Shown: positions 35,599 through 43,551 of the stretch, piece after piece
Numbering within the stretch: the stretch's first letter is position 1
How the letters are laid out: every line of letters begins with the position of its first letter
Origin: Carnobacteriaceae bacterium zg-C25
GTDB taxonomy: Bacteria; Bacillota; Bacilli; Lactobacillales; Aerococcaceae
Reading direction: 5' to 3'
Assembly (NCBI GenBank): GCA_017945845.1
Contig: CP072828.1
Location: forward strand, 682,001 to 746,000
Length of the DNA stretch: 64,000 nucleotides
The notes under the pieces: model-generated
What the model saw: only the letters and a program-made list of their open reading frames with translations
What the model was told of the DNA's origin: nothing
The model's database searches: none
Made by a program: the position numbers and the translations under genes

Positions 35599-37086
35599 TT
35601 AACTTCCGTAATATAAATTATCATTCGCAAACTCTGGTTCGCATGTCACAATAATGCCCAATTGTCTAAACATTTCTTCATCCGCTTTAGGCAAAATAAC
35701 CGTACTGTGTGCTTGTAAATGACGCAATTTATCTAACGCTTGCAGCACCATTTCTGCACTAGGATTCGTTACCGCAGAAATACTTAATGCAATCAGCACT
35801 TCTTTACTATCTAAACTTTGCGTATTGTTTTTTAGTTTATCCATTTTCAATTGTTTAATTTTATCTAAAATAACGGGTGGCATTAACCATAAATCATCGC
35901 TCAACCCTACAATTGCTTTTAAAGCATTCAATAAACAGGCTGCACTAGCGGACATCACTTGACTATGTTTACCGGTAATCATCGTCCCATCTTGCAATTC
36001 AATGGCGACTACTGGAACATTTTCTTGCTGACTTTTTGCAATAGCACTATCTACCACACGACGATCATGCACATTTAATGACAATTCATCCATCAACAAT
36101 TTGCCTCTTTGTGCGGCTTGTAAAGTACCCATACCCTTTTTATAATCGTTGTGTAGCGCGAAATAACGTCGAATCACTTCTTGTTTTGAAGCTTCTTCTA
36201 CCACCGTATTGTCCGTAATCGCAAATCCGACTCGGTTAACACCCATATCTGTTGGCGATTGATACGGTATCGGATTTTCACCCGCAATTTTGGTTAAAAT
36301 TTTACGCAACAACGGAAATGCTTCAATGTCACGGTTATAATTTACTGTTGTTTCTCCGTAAGCTTCTAAGTGGAACGGGTCAATCATATTAGCGTCTTCT
36401 AAGTCTGCCGTTGCGGCTTCGTATGCAATATTAACTGGGTGTTTTAAAGGTAAATTCCAAACAGGGAATGTTTCAAATTTAGCATATCCCGCTTTTTTTC
36501 CTAATTTTGTTTCATGATAAAGCTGACTTAAACACGTCGCTAATTTACCCGAATTAGCACCCGGTGCCGTTACAATAACTAATGGTTTAGTCGTTTCGAT
36601 ATAAGTGTTTTTCCCATAACCTTCTTCACTAACAATGGTATCAACATCCATTGGATAACCTTGTGTATAGCCATGTGTATACACTTTTAGACCACGTTGT
36701 TCAAGTTGTGCTTTGAATTTTCTTGCTGCACTTTGTCCGGTATAACGTGTAATCAACACACTATTAATCGATAAATCCCAATACCCTAAATCATCAATAA
36801 GTCGTAAAACATCACGATCGTATGTAATGCCTAAATCAGCACGAACTTTATTGTTTTCGATATCGCCAGCATACACACAAATGATAATTTCGGCCTGCTC
36901 ACGCAATTGATGCAATAATTTCACTTTTACATCTGGATCAAATCCTGGTAAAACACGCATTGCATGAAAATCACCAATCAATTTACCACCAAATTCCAAA
37001 TATAATTTATCAAATTGATTCACGCGCTCTAAAATGTAGCGACTTTGCTCTTGTAAATATTTTTGATTATCAAAACCGATGTTCAT
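35599..37086 (-). CDS. DUF1846 (UPF0371) family protein
   Basis: 495 residues, cytosolic. Start [20 protein letters not shown] and [20 protein letters not shown] are typical of the family; later [20 protein letters not shown] suggests a nucleotide- or phosphate-binding loop, and [20 protein letters not shown] follows. Homologues are widespread in Firmicutes; no function is settled. Ribosome site AGGAGG. The gene has its own promoter and a structured leader ending in a terminator, so it is regulated by some signal. A GNAT gene is coupled downstream. Confidence 0.85.
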   Translation of the reverse strand: MNIGFDNQKYLQEQSRYILERVNQFDKLYLEFGGKLIGDFHAMRVLPGFDPDVKVKLLHQLREQAEIIICVYAGDIENNKVRADLGITYDRDVLRLIDDLGYWDLSINSVLITRYTGQSAARKFKAQLEQRGLKVYTHGYTQGYPMDVDTIVSEEGYGKNTYIETTKPLVIVTAPGANSGKLATCLSQLYHETKLGKKAGYAKFETFPVWNLPLKHPVNIAYEAATADLEDANMIDPFHLEAYGETTVNYNRDIEAFPLLRKILTKIAGENPIPYQSPTDMGVNRVGFAITDNTVVEEASKQEVIRRYFALHNDYKKGMGTLQAAQRGKLLMDELSLNVHDRRVVDSAIAKSQQENVPVVAIELQDGTMITGKHSQVMSASAACLLNALKAIVGLSDDLWLMPPVILDKIKQLKMDKLKNNTQSLDSKEVLIALSISAVTNPSAEMVLQALDKLRHLQAHSTVILPKADEEMFRQLGIIVTCEPEFANDNLYYGS

Positions 37087-37119
37087 ATTATCCTCCTGAA
37101 AATTGTTTAGGGAGTATAC

Positions 37120-37185
37120 AAAAATAAAAATCCCCCATTCAGTGAATGGGGGTTTATATCGTTTCCCATGTATAATGGGAGCCCG
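37120..37185 (-). promoter_or_regulatory. Structured leader with terminator in front of DUF1846 gene
   Basis: The transcript (from about 37185) forms ATCG...CGAT enclosing CCCAT/ATGGG, followed at once by CCCCCATTC/GAATGGGGG (37152-37132) and TTTTTATTTTT. The CCCAT and ATGGG of the first hairpin can also pair with the arms of the terminator, giving two exclusive states. It is short (about 65 bases) and matches no riboswitch class I know. Confidence 0.6.
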
Positions 37186-37191
37186 ATAATT

Positions 37192-37220
37192 ATCATACGC
37201 TCATTGATTTAAACTGTCAA
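37192..37220 (-). promoter_or_regulatory. Promoter of the DUF1846 gene
   Basis: Minus strand: TTGACA (37220-37215), 17-base spacer, TATGAT (37197-37192). Confidence 0.85.
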
Positions 37221-37283
37221 TCATCTTCTATCGGATAAGCGATAAAAAGTACACGCGCGTTAAATCACGCTATCCTTATGATT

Positions 37284-38249
37284 TTATTGCGTAATGGCAT
37301 CTTTTAAAATATTGTCTGGAATTGTAATGTTTAATTGTTTGGCTTTTTCTAAATTAATATAAACTTTTGCGTCGTCCATTAATTGTACAGGTGTATTTTC
37401 AGGCTTTTCACCTTTCAAAACAGAAATGATCATTTTTGCTGTTTTGACACCAATTTCATATTGATCAATACCATATCCCATTAATCCACCATCTTTGACC
37501 ATTGTGCTAGCTGAAGGAAATACGGCAATTTGTTTACTATCCGTTACTTGTGTCACGATACTCATTGCACTGGCAATGGTATTATCAATCGGAACAAAAA
37601 TAGCATCTACTTGCCCAGCAATTGTTTCAGTTGTGAGTTGCACATCATTTTGACTGACGACACCACCTAATTTCAATTCGATACCAAGTTCTTGAGCGGC
37701 AATTTTTGTTTCTTCGACTTGTTTTACGGAATTATCTTCATTTAAGCTATAAAGCACACCGACAACTTTTAAATTCGGTAGCACTTGTTTCATCAATTCC
37801 AATTGCTTTTTAATGGAAATGCGATCACTAACTCCCGTTACATTTCCGTTAGGTTTACTTTCGCTATCGACTAACCCAGCATCAACAGGATACGTAATAC
37901 CCGCCATTACAATTGGTATTTGTGTCGTTTGATTTCGTAACGCTAACGTTGCAGGCGTTGTAATTCCCACTAAAATATCAGGTTTTCCTGACACCACTTT
38001 TTCACTCATCGTCATTAAATTACTTTGATCCCCTTGCGCGTTATAAAAATCATACGTCGCTTGAATACCTTGCTTTTGCAACTCGTCTTTTATCCCTTTA
38101 TAAATGTCATCTAAAGCCGGATGTTCAACCAACTGTAGCACACCTAATTTAACACGGTTTTGAGAAGTCGTTTGAGGGGGTGTGGTGTTTTGGCAAGCGC
38201 CTAATAATAACAGACTCATAGTTGTTGCGATAACTTTAAATAATTTCAT
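37284..38249 (-). CDS. TrpX-like ABC transporter substrate-binding lipoprotein
   Basis: 321 residues from the ATG at 38249 (AGGAGAAAAG upstream); an earlier ATG at 38291 lies in the terminator region. Signal peptide with lipobox: KVIATTMSLLLLGAC, lipidated Cys19. Body of the ABC_sub_bind family: GVLQLVEHPALDDIYKGIKD, KPDILVGITTPATLALRNQT, FVPIDNTIASAMSIVTQV, KDGGLMGYGIDQYEIG. Streptococcal relatives (TrpX) are predicted tryptophan-binding. Permease and ATPase genes, normally next door, are absent. The leader encodes a Trp-containing peptide. Confidence 0.88.
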   Translation of the reverse strand: MKLFKVIATTMSLLLLGACQNTTPPQTTSQNRVKLGVLQLVEHPALDDIYKGIKDELQKQGIQATYDFYNAQGDQSNLMTMSEKVVSGKPDILVGITTPATLALRNQTTQIPIVMAGITYPVDAGLVDSESKPNGNVTGVSDRISIKKQLELMKQVLPNLKVVGVLYSLNEDNSVKQVEETKIAAQELGIELKLGGVVSQNDVQLTTETIAGQVDAIFVPIDNTIASAMSIVTQVTDSKQIAVFPSASTMVKDGGLMGYGIDQYEIGVKTAKMIISVLKGEKPENTPVQLMDDAKVYINLEKAKQLNITIPDNILKDAITQ

Positions 38250-38281
38250 TTTCTTTTCTCCTATTCTAATGAACCCAACAA

Positions 38282-38340
38282 AAATGACCACTTATATTTT
38301 ATTAAGTGGTCAAAAAACCACTTAGCGATTATCTAAGTGG
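38282..38340 (-). terminator. Two tandem terminators in the TrpX-like leader
   Basis: On the minus strand CCACTTAG/CTAAGTGG (38340-38318) with TTTTTT is followed directly by TGACCACTTA/TAAGTGGTCA (38313-38286) with TTTTTG. The two hairpins share the CCACTTA and TAAGTGG sequences, so arms can be exchanged between them. Confidence 0.8.
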
Positions 38341-38368
38341 CTGAGTTCATTATCATATAATGTGGTCC

Positions 38369-38430
38369 ACATAGATACATTTCCAACAGAAAGATGGTTG
38401 TATCTATGTACAAATGTACGAGAAACAACC
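38369..38430 (-). promoter_or_regulatory. Mutually exclusive stems after the Trp leader peptide (attenuator)
   Basis: GGTTGT (38430-38425) can pair with ACAACC (38401-38396). Alternatively ACATAGATACA (38409-38399), overlapping ACAACC, pairs over 11 bases with TGTATCTATGT (38379-38369). A further ATAGATACA at 38439-38431 overlaps the leader stop codon and competes for the same partner. This is the layout of ribosome-position-dependent attenuation. Confidence 0.6.
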
Positions 38431-38435
38431 TGTAT

Positions 38436-38471
38436 CTATAATTGCCAACTGAATTGTTTCGCTTTTTTCAT
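38436..38471 (-). CDS. Tryptophan-containing leader peptide, 11 residues
   Basis: ATG at 38471 to TAG at 38438-38436 encodes MKKAKQFSWQL. A strong ribosome site, AAAGGAG, lies seven bases upstream. The single Trp codon is third from the end. Competing RNA stems and two terminators follow before the TrpX-like gene. Peptide length, Trp codon and downstream gene together suggest transcription attenuation in response to tryptophan. Too short for any homology argument; the case rests on layout. Confidence 0.65.
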   Translation of the reverse strand: MKKAKQFSWQL

Positions 38472-38500
38472 CGTACATCTCCTTTTGATTTATTAAATTT

Positions 38501-38529
38501 AAATTAACATATTTTCTCATTTAATGCAA
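38501..38529 (-). promoter_or_regulatory. Promoter of the leader peptide-TrpX unit
   Basis: Minus strand: TTGCAT (38529-38524), 17-base spacer, TAATTT (38506-38501). Start of transcription near 38494. The rest of 38530-38651 is AT-rich and should hold the gpsB promoter, which I cannot place with confidence. Confidence 0.55.
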
Positions 38530-38651
38530 CGTTTTTATCATTAAAAACACATTTTAATCATAAAAAAATAGAATTACTTTAAATTAAAGCGTAAATTTTG
38601 TAAAATATGTCTATTCACTAAAGTTTATATCACACATTCAAGGAGATTAAC

Positions 38652-38960
38652 ATGAAAACAAAATTAACCATTAAAAACATTTATGACAAAACATTTAAAT
38701 CTAAAATGCGCGGATTCGACCCTGTCGAAGTAGACGAATTTTTAGATATGATCATGCAAGATTACGAAGCATTCGAAAATGAAATTGCACGTTTAAACGA
38801 ACAATTGAAAACATTATCAACAGTCGGCGACACTAATCGTACAATTGTTGACAAACCTGCTCCACGCGTAGAAAGTGCTGGTTCAACAAATTATGACATT
38901 TTACGTCGTATTTCTAATTTAGAAAAACACGTATTCGGATCTAAAATTGACGTTGATTAA
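38652..38960 (+). CDS. gpsB: Cell division/elongation regulator GpsB
   Basis: 102 residues. DivIVA-like N-terminal domain: IYDKTFKSKMRGFDPVEVDE and FLDMIMQDYEAFENEIARL, the membrane-binding coiled-coil; then a Thr/Pro linker and the C-terminal trimerisation helix NYDILRRISNLEKHVFG. Adapter that ties penicillin-binding proteins to the division site. Ribosome site AAGGAG. rnpB follows, the usual neighbour. Confidence 0.95.
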   Translation: MKTKLTIKNIYDKTFKSKMRGFDPVEVDEFLDMIMQDYEAFENEIARLNEQLKTLSTVGDTNRTIVDKPAPRVESAGSTNYDILRRISNLEKHVFGSKIDVD

Positions 38961-38970
38961 TCATCATTAC

Positions 38971-39348
38971 TCACAAAATTCGGATTATTGCGGTCGAAAG
39001 GCTGAGGAAAGTCCATGCTCGCACAAGCTGAAATGCTTGTAGTGTTCGTGCTTAGCGAAACAATAAGCTAAGGCAGTTGAAAAACTGACGGCAGAAAAAA
39101 TAGCTAAGGTGTAAACTATGCTAAAGTATTCTTGAAAGTGCCACAGTGACGAAGTAATTTTGGAAACAAGATTAGTGGAACGTTGGTAAACCCCTCGAGC
39201 GAGCAACCCAAACTTTGGTAGGGGCACTCTTAATAGGAATAACAACAAAAAAAGAGGTACGTCCATCTGACGTACAGACAGATAATAATCCAGAACATTT
39301 TCCTTCCGAGAAATGTTTGGACAAAACATGGCTTATAGAATTTTGTGA
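38971..39348 (+). ncRNA. rnpB: RNase P RNA, type B
   Basis: The catalytic RNA that trims tRNA 5' ends. Hallmark conserved pieces: GAGGAAAGTCCATGCTCGCA, GTAGTGTTCGTGCTTAGCGA, AAAGTGCCACAGTGACGAAG, GTGGAACG...GGTAAACCCC TCGAGCGAG, and near the 3' end ACAAAACATGGCTTATAGAA. P1 is closed by TCACAAAATTC (38971-38981) and GAATTTTGTGA (39338-39348), which fixes the ends. Length about 378 bases, normal for type B. Confidence 0.97.
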
Positions 39349-39362
39349 CATCGGATAAAGAT

Positions 39363-39387
39363 ACCTGCTACTTTTAGCAGGTTTTAT
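39363..39387 (+). terminator. Terminator of rnpB
   Basis: ACCTGCTA/TAGCAGGT with loop CTTT, then TTTATTG. It lies directly before the next ribosome site. Confidence 0.75.
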
Positions 39388-39403
39388 TGTGTAAGGAGAA
39401 ACA

Positions 39404-40549
39404 ATGAAAACATATCAATTAATGGCCACATGCGCTGCTGGTATTGAAGCGCTAGTCGGTAACGAATTAAAAGCTCTTGGGTATACCGTTCAAGTAGAAA
39501 ACGGTAAAGTCCTTTTTGAAGGCACCATTCACGATATTGCACGTACTAATGTCTGGCTACGTACAGCGGATCGTATCAAAATTATCTTCGGTTCATTCAA
39601 AGCAAAAACGTTTGACGAACTATTTGAGAAAACAAAAGCACTCCCTTGGGAAGATATGTTGCCACTAGACGCTAACTTTCCCGTTTCTGGTAAATCGGTG
39701 AAATCAACATTACACCACGTCCCTAGCGCGCAAGCCATTACTAAAAAAGCAATTGTAACAAGACTATCCAATTACTACCACCGCCAAACAAAATTACCTG
39801 AAACTGGTGCCGTATATCCAATCGAAATTTCAATTTTAAAAGATGTTGCTACCCTAACGTTAGATACATCTGGATCTAGTTTATTTAAACGTGGCTACCG
39901 TAGCGAAAAAGGTGGTGCTCCTTTAAAAGAAAATATGGCAGCAGCACTGATTCAATTAACAACATGGTTTCCGGATAGACCGTTATATGACCCAACTTGT
40001 GGATCTGGAACGATTCCAATTGAAGCTGCTTTAATCGGCTTAAATATTGCTCCTGGTTTAAACCGCAATTTCGCCTTTGAATCATGGCGTATTTTTCAAA
40101 ACGATACATTGAAACACGTTAAAGAAGACGCTAAAAAACAAATTAAAACGGATATCACTTTAGATATTTTAGGTGCCGATATTGATGCTTCAATGATCGA
40201 AATCGCTAAAGAAAATGCAAAACGTGCTGGAGTGGATCAACACATCACCTTTAAACAAATGCAACTGAAAGATTTTAGAACGAAAAAAGAATTTGGCATT
40301 TTGATTGCTAATCCGCCTTATGGGGATCGATTGCTTGATGAAGAAAAAGTGCATGCACTTTATCGTGACATGGGCGAAACGTACGCTGCTCTACCAACGT
40401 GGAGTAAATATATTTTAACCAGTGATTTAACTTTTGAAGATCATTACGGTAGCAAGGCAACGAAAAAACGTAAACTGTATAACGGTGCTATCCGAACAGA
40501 TTATTATCAATATTGGGGCATTCGACCTAAACGTGATAAAAACGTATAA
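39404..40549 (+). CDS. ypsC: THUMP domain 23S rRNA methyltransferase (RlmL/YpsC family)
   Basis: 381 residues. N-terminal ferredoxin-like/THUMP region (ATCAAGIEALVGNELKALGY, ILKDVATLTLDTSGSSLFKR), then RGYRSEKGGAPLKENMAAAL and the SAM-dependent methylase fold: DPTCGSGTIPIEAA (motif I) and NPPYGDR (motif IV). Guanine-N2 methylation of 23S rRNA is the family function. Ribosome site AAGGAG. Position after gpsB-rnpB is conserved in the order. A strong terminator follows. Confidence 0.93.
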   Translation: MKTYQLMATCAAGIEALVGNELKALGYTVQVENGKVLFEGTIHDIARTNVWLRTADRIKIIFGSFKAKTFDELFEKTKALPWEDMLPLDANFPVSGKSVKSTLHHVPSAQAITKKAIVTRLSNYYHRQTKLPETGAVYPIEISILKDVATLTLDTSGSSLFKRGYRSEKGGAPLKENMAAALIQLTTWFPDRPLYDPTCGSGTIPIEAALIGLNIAPGLNRNFAFESWRIFQNDTLKHVKEDAKKQIKTDITLDILGADIDASMIEIAKENAKRAGVDQHITFKQMQLKDFRTKKEFGILIANPPYGDRLLDEEKVHALYRDMGETYAALPTWSKYILTSDLTFEDHYGSKATKKRKLYNGAIRTDYYQYWGIRPKRDKNV

Positions 40550-40573
40550 AAGCTATCCAGAATTAAATAGCTA

Positions 40574-40609
40574 GACTGTTGACAAATTAAAGTGTCAACA
40601 GTCTTTTTT
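40574..40609 (+). terminator. Terminator of the methyltransferase gene
   Basis: GACTGTTGACA (40574-40584) pairs with TGTCAACAGTC (40593-40603), then TTTTTT. The solo IS end starts on the very next base. Confidence 0.92.
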
Positions 40610-40681
40610 GGTTCTATAATATTTGGTGTGGGTGGCTTCCGCAAGGAAGCTATCAACACCTTTTAAATGATGTATACAAAA
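40610..40681 (+). mobile_element. Solo left end of an ISL3-family element
   Basis: These 72 bases match the left end of the complete element (46766-46837) with only about two differences: GTGTGGG for GTGTTGG, and AATGATG for AATTATG. They include the terminal repeat GGTTCTATAATATTTGGTG and the internal hairpin with a GCAA loop. No transposase and no right end follow. Confidence 0.85.
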
Positions 40682-40730
40682 TAATTAACAACCTTAAAAT
40701 TCGCTTTTTGTACCATCTTTCCTCCAAAAC

Positions 40731-40763
40731 AAAAACGACTCAACAATGTGAGTCGATTTTTTA
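40731..40763. terminator. Bidirectional terminator, probably for clpX
   Basis: CGACTCA (40736-40742) and TGAGTCG (40749-40755) with flanking A-run and T-run. On the minus strand it is the first terminator after clpX. Confidence 0.7.
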
Positions 40764-40765
40764 GT

Positions 40766-40869
40766 CGGTTTATTTTGGTGTCTGCCACCCGCTTGACCCT
40801 TGCGTTCAAGATTTATTTCGGTTTTTATTTTGGTGTCCGTCACCCGCTTGACCCTTACGTTCAAGATTA
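40766..40869. repeat. Two tandem copies of a ~50-bp unit, period 55
   Basis: Copy 1 starts CGGTTTATTTTGGTGTCTGC (40766) and copy 2 CGGTTTTTATTTTGGTGTCC (40819). Both continue CACCCGCTTGACCCT and end with CGTTCAAGATT. Four or five differences. Each holds the short inverted repeat CTTGA...TCAAG. No coding sense found. Confidence 0.75.
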
Positions 40870-40922
40870 CTATCAGATGACCATGAGCCGACTACTCATC
40901 TATACATAAATCAGACAGTTGT

Positions 40923-42164
40923 TTATTCGTAAGAAACTACTTTACCTTTAGCATTAAATAAAATTGGATTTTCGCCTTTTTCAACACAGTCAACCGTAAC
41001 TAAACAACGTGCAATATTTTTATTGGATGGTGTATGGAACATTACTTCTAACATGATATGCTCAATAACAGCACGTAATCCACGTGCACCTGTATTGCGT
41101 TCAATCGCTTTTAGAGCAATGGCTTCTAATGCATCAGGTGTAAACTCTAATTGCACATTATCCAATCCTAATAAATATTGATATTGTTTAACTAAGGCAT
41201 TTTTAGGCTCTGTTAAAATGCGTACAAGATCCATGACTTCTAATTTTTCTAACGCCGTCATAATCGGTAGTCGTCCGACAAATTCTGGGATTAAACCATA
41301 TTTCAATAAATCTTCTGGAATGATTTGTTTCATAAGACTTTTTGTCGTATCGTGCGATTGTGTAACCGTACCACCAAATCCAATGACTTTAGCACCTAGA
41401 CGTTCTTTAACAATCATTTCGATGCCATCAAATGCACCACCAACAATAAATAAAATATTGGATGTGTCAATTTGTAAAAATTCTTGATGCGGATGCTTTC
41501 TACCACCTTGTGGTGGGATATTAGATACCGTACCTTCTAAAATCTTTAATAAGGCTTGTTGAACACCTTCCCCGCTAACATCTCTTGTAATGGATACATT
41601 TTCACTTTTACGCGCAATTTTATCAATTTCATCAATGTAGATAATACCACGACTCGCTAATTCTAAATCGTAATTGGCGGCTTGGACTAGTTTAACCAAT
41701 ACGTTTTCAACATCTTCACCAACATACCCTGCTTCTGTTAATGTTGTTGCGTCTGAAATGGCAAATGGCACATTTAAAAACTTGGCTAACGTTTGCACAA
41801 TAAATGTTTTACCCGAACCAGTTGGCCCAACTAAACAAATATTGCTCTTTTGCAATTCAACTTGACTATTATTTTTTTGCATTTCATTGACACGTTTATA
41901 GTGATTATAAACAGCAACGGCTAAATTCTTTTTTGTGTCTTCTTGACCAATAATGTATTGGTTTAAATGATTAAAAATTTCCATCGGTGTAGGAACATTT
42001 TTAAACACATACGATTTTTCGTGTCTGTCTTGTTCATTAAGAATATTTTGACATAGCGCAACACACTCGTCACAAATATTCACTTCTGGTCCTGAAATAA
42101 TGTTTTGTACTTCTTCCGATGATTTGCCACAGAAAGAACAATATAAATGATTTTTATCGTTCAT
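40923..42164 (-). CDS. clpX: ATP-dependent Clp protease ATP-binding subunit ClpX
   Basis: 413 residues. N-terminal C4 zinc domain ([21 protein letters not shown]), then the AAA+ core: [35 protein letters not shown] (Walker A), [16 protein letters not shown] (Walker B), pore loop [10 protein letters not shown], and sensor-2 [17 protein letters not shown]. Unfolds substrates for ClpP. I prefer the ATG at 42164 (AGGAG six bases away) to the ATG at 42167. The 3' trailer contains the tandem repeat and solo IS end. tig is not adjacent, unlike in Bacillus. Confidence 0.96.
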   Translation of the reverse strand: MNDKNHLYCSFCGKSSEEVQNIISGPEVNICDECVALCQNILNEQDRHEKSYVFKNVPTPMEIFNHLNQYIIGQEDTKKNLAVAVYNHYKRVNEMQKNNSQVELQKSNICLVGPTGSGKTFIVQTLAKFLNVPFAISDATTLTEAGYVGEDVENVLVKLVQAANYDLELASRGIIYIDEIDKIARKSENVSITRDVSGEGVQQALLKILEGTVSNIPPQGGRKHPHQEFLQIDTSNILFIVGGAFDGIEMIVKERLGAKVIGFGGTVTQSHDTTKSLMKQIIPEDLLKYGLIPEFVGRLPIMTALEKLEVMDLVRILTEPKNALVKQYQYLLGLDNVQLEFTPDALEAIALKAIERNTGARGLRAVIEHIMLEVMFHTPSNKNIARCLVTVDCVEKGENPILFNAKGKVVSYE

Positions 42165-42234
42165 CATTAACTCCTAACATAAAATTGCTACCATAATGTA
42201 GCATATTTCCTTTAACATCACAAGAAAAACGCAA

Positions 42235-42888
42235 TTACATGTGCCCTTCCCATTCAGCGTAAAAGTTTTCTAAATAGAGTAGCATCAATTCATGACGTTT
42301 TTGGGCCATTTGTTTAGCCGTTTGCGTATGCATTCTATCTTTAAGCAACAGTAATTTTTCATAAAAATGATTAATTGCAGTTGATTTTTCATGACGATAC
42401 GCTTCTTTTGTCATTTTTAAACGTGGTTTAATCGATTCATCATATAACGCACTCCCTTTTGCTCCAGCGTATACGAATGTACGTGCGATACCAACAGCAC
42501 CAATAGCGTCTAATCGATCGGCATCTTGAACAATTTTGGCATTTATCGTATAGTCGAATGATTTTTCCAACTGTTTTGAAAATGACATGGTATTTATAAT
42601 CAACATAATTTCATCTTGTTGATGTTGTGTTATAGACAATGTACTTAATAGCATGATCACTTCTTGCTGGGCTTTTTGAACATCATTGACCAACTTATCA
42701 TCAATGACATCATGTAGATAAGCCGCTAACCAACAAACGTCTTCATTCGCGGATGGTTCATGTTGAACAATAGATTGCGTTAGTCTAACAACACGTTCAA
42801 TATGATCAATACCATGCCCTGTTGTATCCTGTGCTAATTTGTCGTGCACAAACTGAATGACCGTATTTTTTTCATTTGACGTCAACAT
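42235..42888 (-). CDS. HD domain hydrolase
   Basis: 217 residues. HD motifs: [35 protein letters not shown] (metal His-Asp), [20 protein letters not shown] (late Asp). Matches the YedJ/YpgQ-type phosphohydrolases that act on nucleotides. Starts at the last base region of ktrA (one-base overlap, TAATG), so it is co-translated with the K+ uptake genes, though no link in function is known. Confidence 0.88.
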   Translation of the reverse strand: MLTSNEKNTVIQFVHDKLAQDTTGHGIDHIERVVRLTQSIVQHEPSANEDVCWLAAYLHDVIDDKLVNDVQKAQQEVIMLLSTLSITQHQQDEIMLIINTMSFSKQLEKSFDYTINAKIVQDADRLDAIGAVGIARTFVYAGAKGSALYDESIKPRLKMTKEAYRHEKSTAINHFYEKLLLLKDRMHTQTAKQMAQKRHELMLLYLENFYAEWEGHM

Positions 42889-43547
42889 TATAATTCACCT
42901 AAAAAGTCCGTTTCTAAAAACAGTTGTGTTTCAGCAATACCAACAAATGATGTGTCTTGTTCAATGATATGATGTATGTCTAGTTTAGCGTTTATTTTAC
43001 CAGAACTATCTTTGATACCAATTAAATTGACACCGTATTTTTGCCGAATATCCAAATCAATAATACTTTTACCAATCCATTTCGTTGGCGCTTGAAATTC
43101 AACAATCGTCATATGCTCATCCAAGGCAATCATTTCTTTTATTTTGTTTTTAAGCAGTTGATGTGCCAATTGTTGCCCCGCTTTTTTTTCGGGCGTAATG
43201 ACTTGATTCACACCTAACGCTTGCAATACGGAAGCAAACGATTCATTTTTGGCTTTTGCTATAATTTGTTTGACCCCTAGCGTTTTGCAATGCATAACAG
43301 ATAAAACAGAACTTTCCAATCGTGTCCCCGTTGCAATAATGGCGACATCACACTCGCCTACTCCAGCCGCTTCTAAAAAATCCAATTGCGTCATGTCGCC
43401 GACAGCCGTTTTTAAAACATACTCGGATATTTCTTCGACCAGTTGCTCATTCATATCAATGGCTAACACGTCACACTCAAATTGACTCAATTCTTTTGCA
43501 ATTGTTCGCCCAAAAATACCTAATCCTAATACTGCAATATTTTTCAT
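42888..43547 (-). CDS. ktrA: Potassium uptake regulatory subunit KtrA/KtrC
   Basis: 219 residues. RCK-N Rossmann domain ([58 protein letters not shown]) and an RCK-C domain ([20 protein letters not shown]). Forms the cytoplasmic gating ring that binds ATP/ADP and NAD and, through RCK-C, cyclic-di-AMP in relatives. The K+ channel subunit gene precedes it by four bases. Confidence 0.93.
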   Translation of the reverse strand: MKNIAVLGLGIFGRTIAKELSQFECDVLAIDMNEQLVEEISEYVLKTAVGDMTQLDFLEAAGVGECDVAIIATGTRLESSVLSVMHCKTLGVKQIIAKAKNESFASVLQALGVNQVITPEKKAGQQLAHQLLKNKIKEMIALDEHMTIVEFQAPTKWIGKSIIDLDIRQKYGVNLIGIKDSSGKINAKLDIHHIIEQDTSFVGIAETQLFLETDFLGEL

Positions 43548-43551
43548 ATCT

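Noticed and set aside
38356-38372. Near-palindrome ATGTGGTCCACAT as a repressor operator
   Set aside because: It lies well inside the transcribed leader and is better explained as part of the attenuator folding; a protein-binding role cannot be supported.
38250-38500. T-box riboswitch before the TrpX-like gene
   Set aside because: No T-box sequence or stem I/specifier loop could be found; a leader peptide with alternative stems fits instead.
40766-40869. CRISPR array
   Set aside because: Only two imperfect copies with a spacer of a few bases and no cas genes; no other repeat-spacer array seen in the window.
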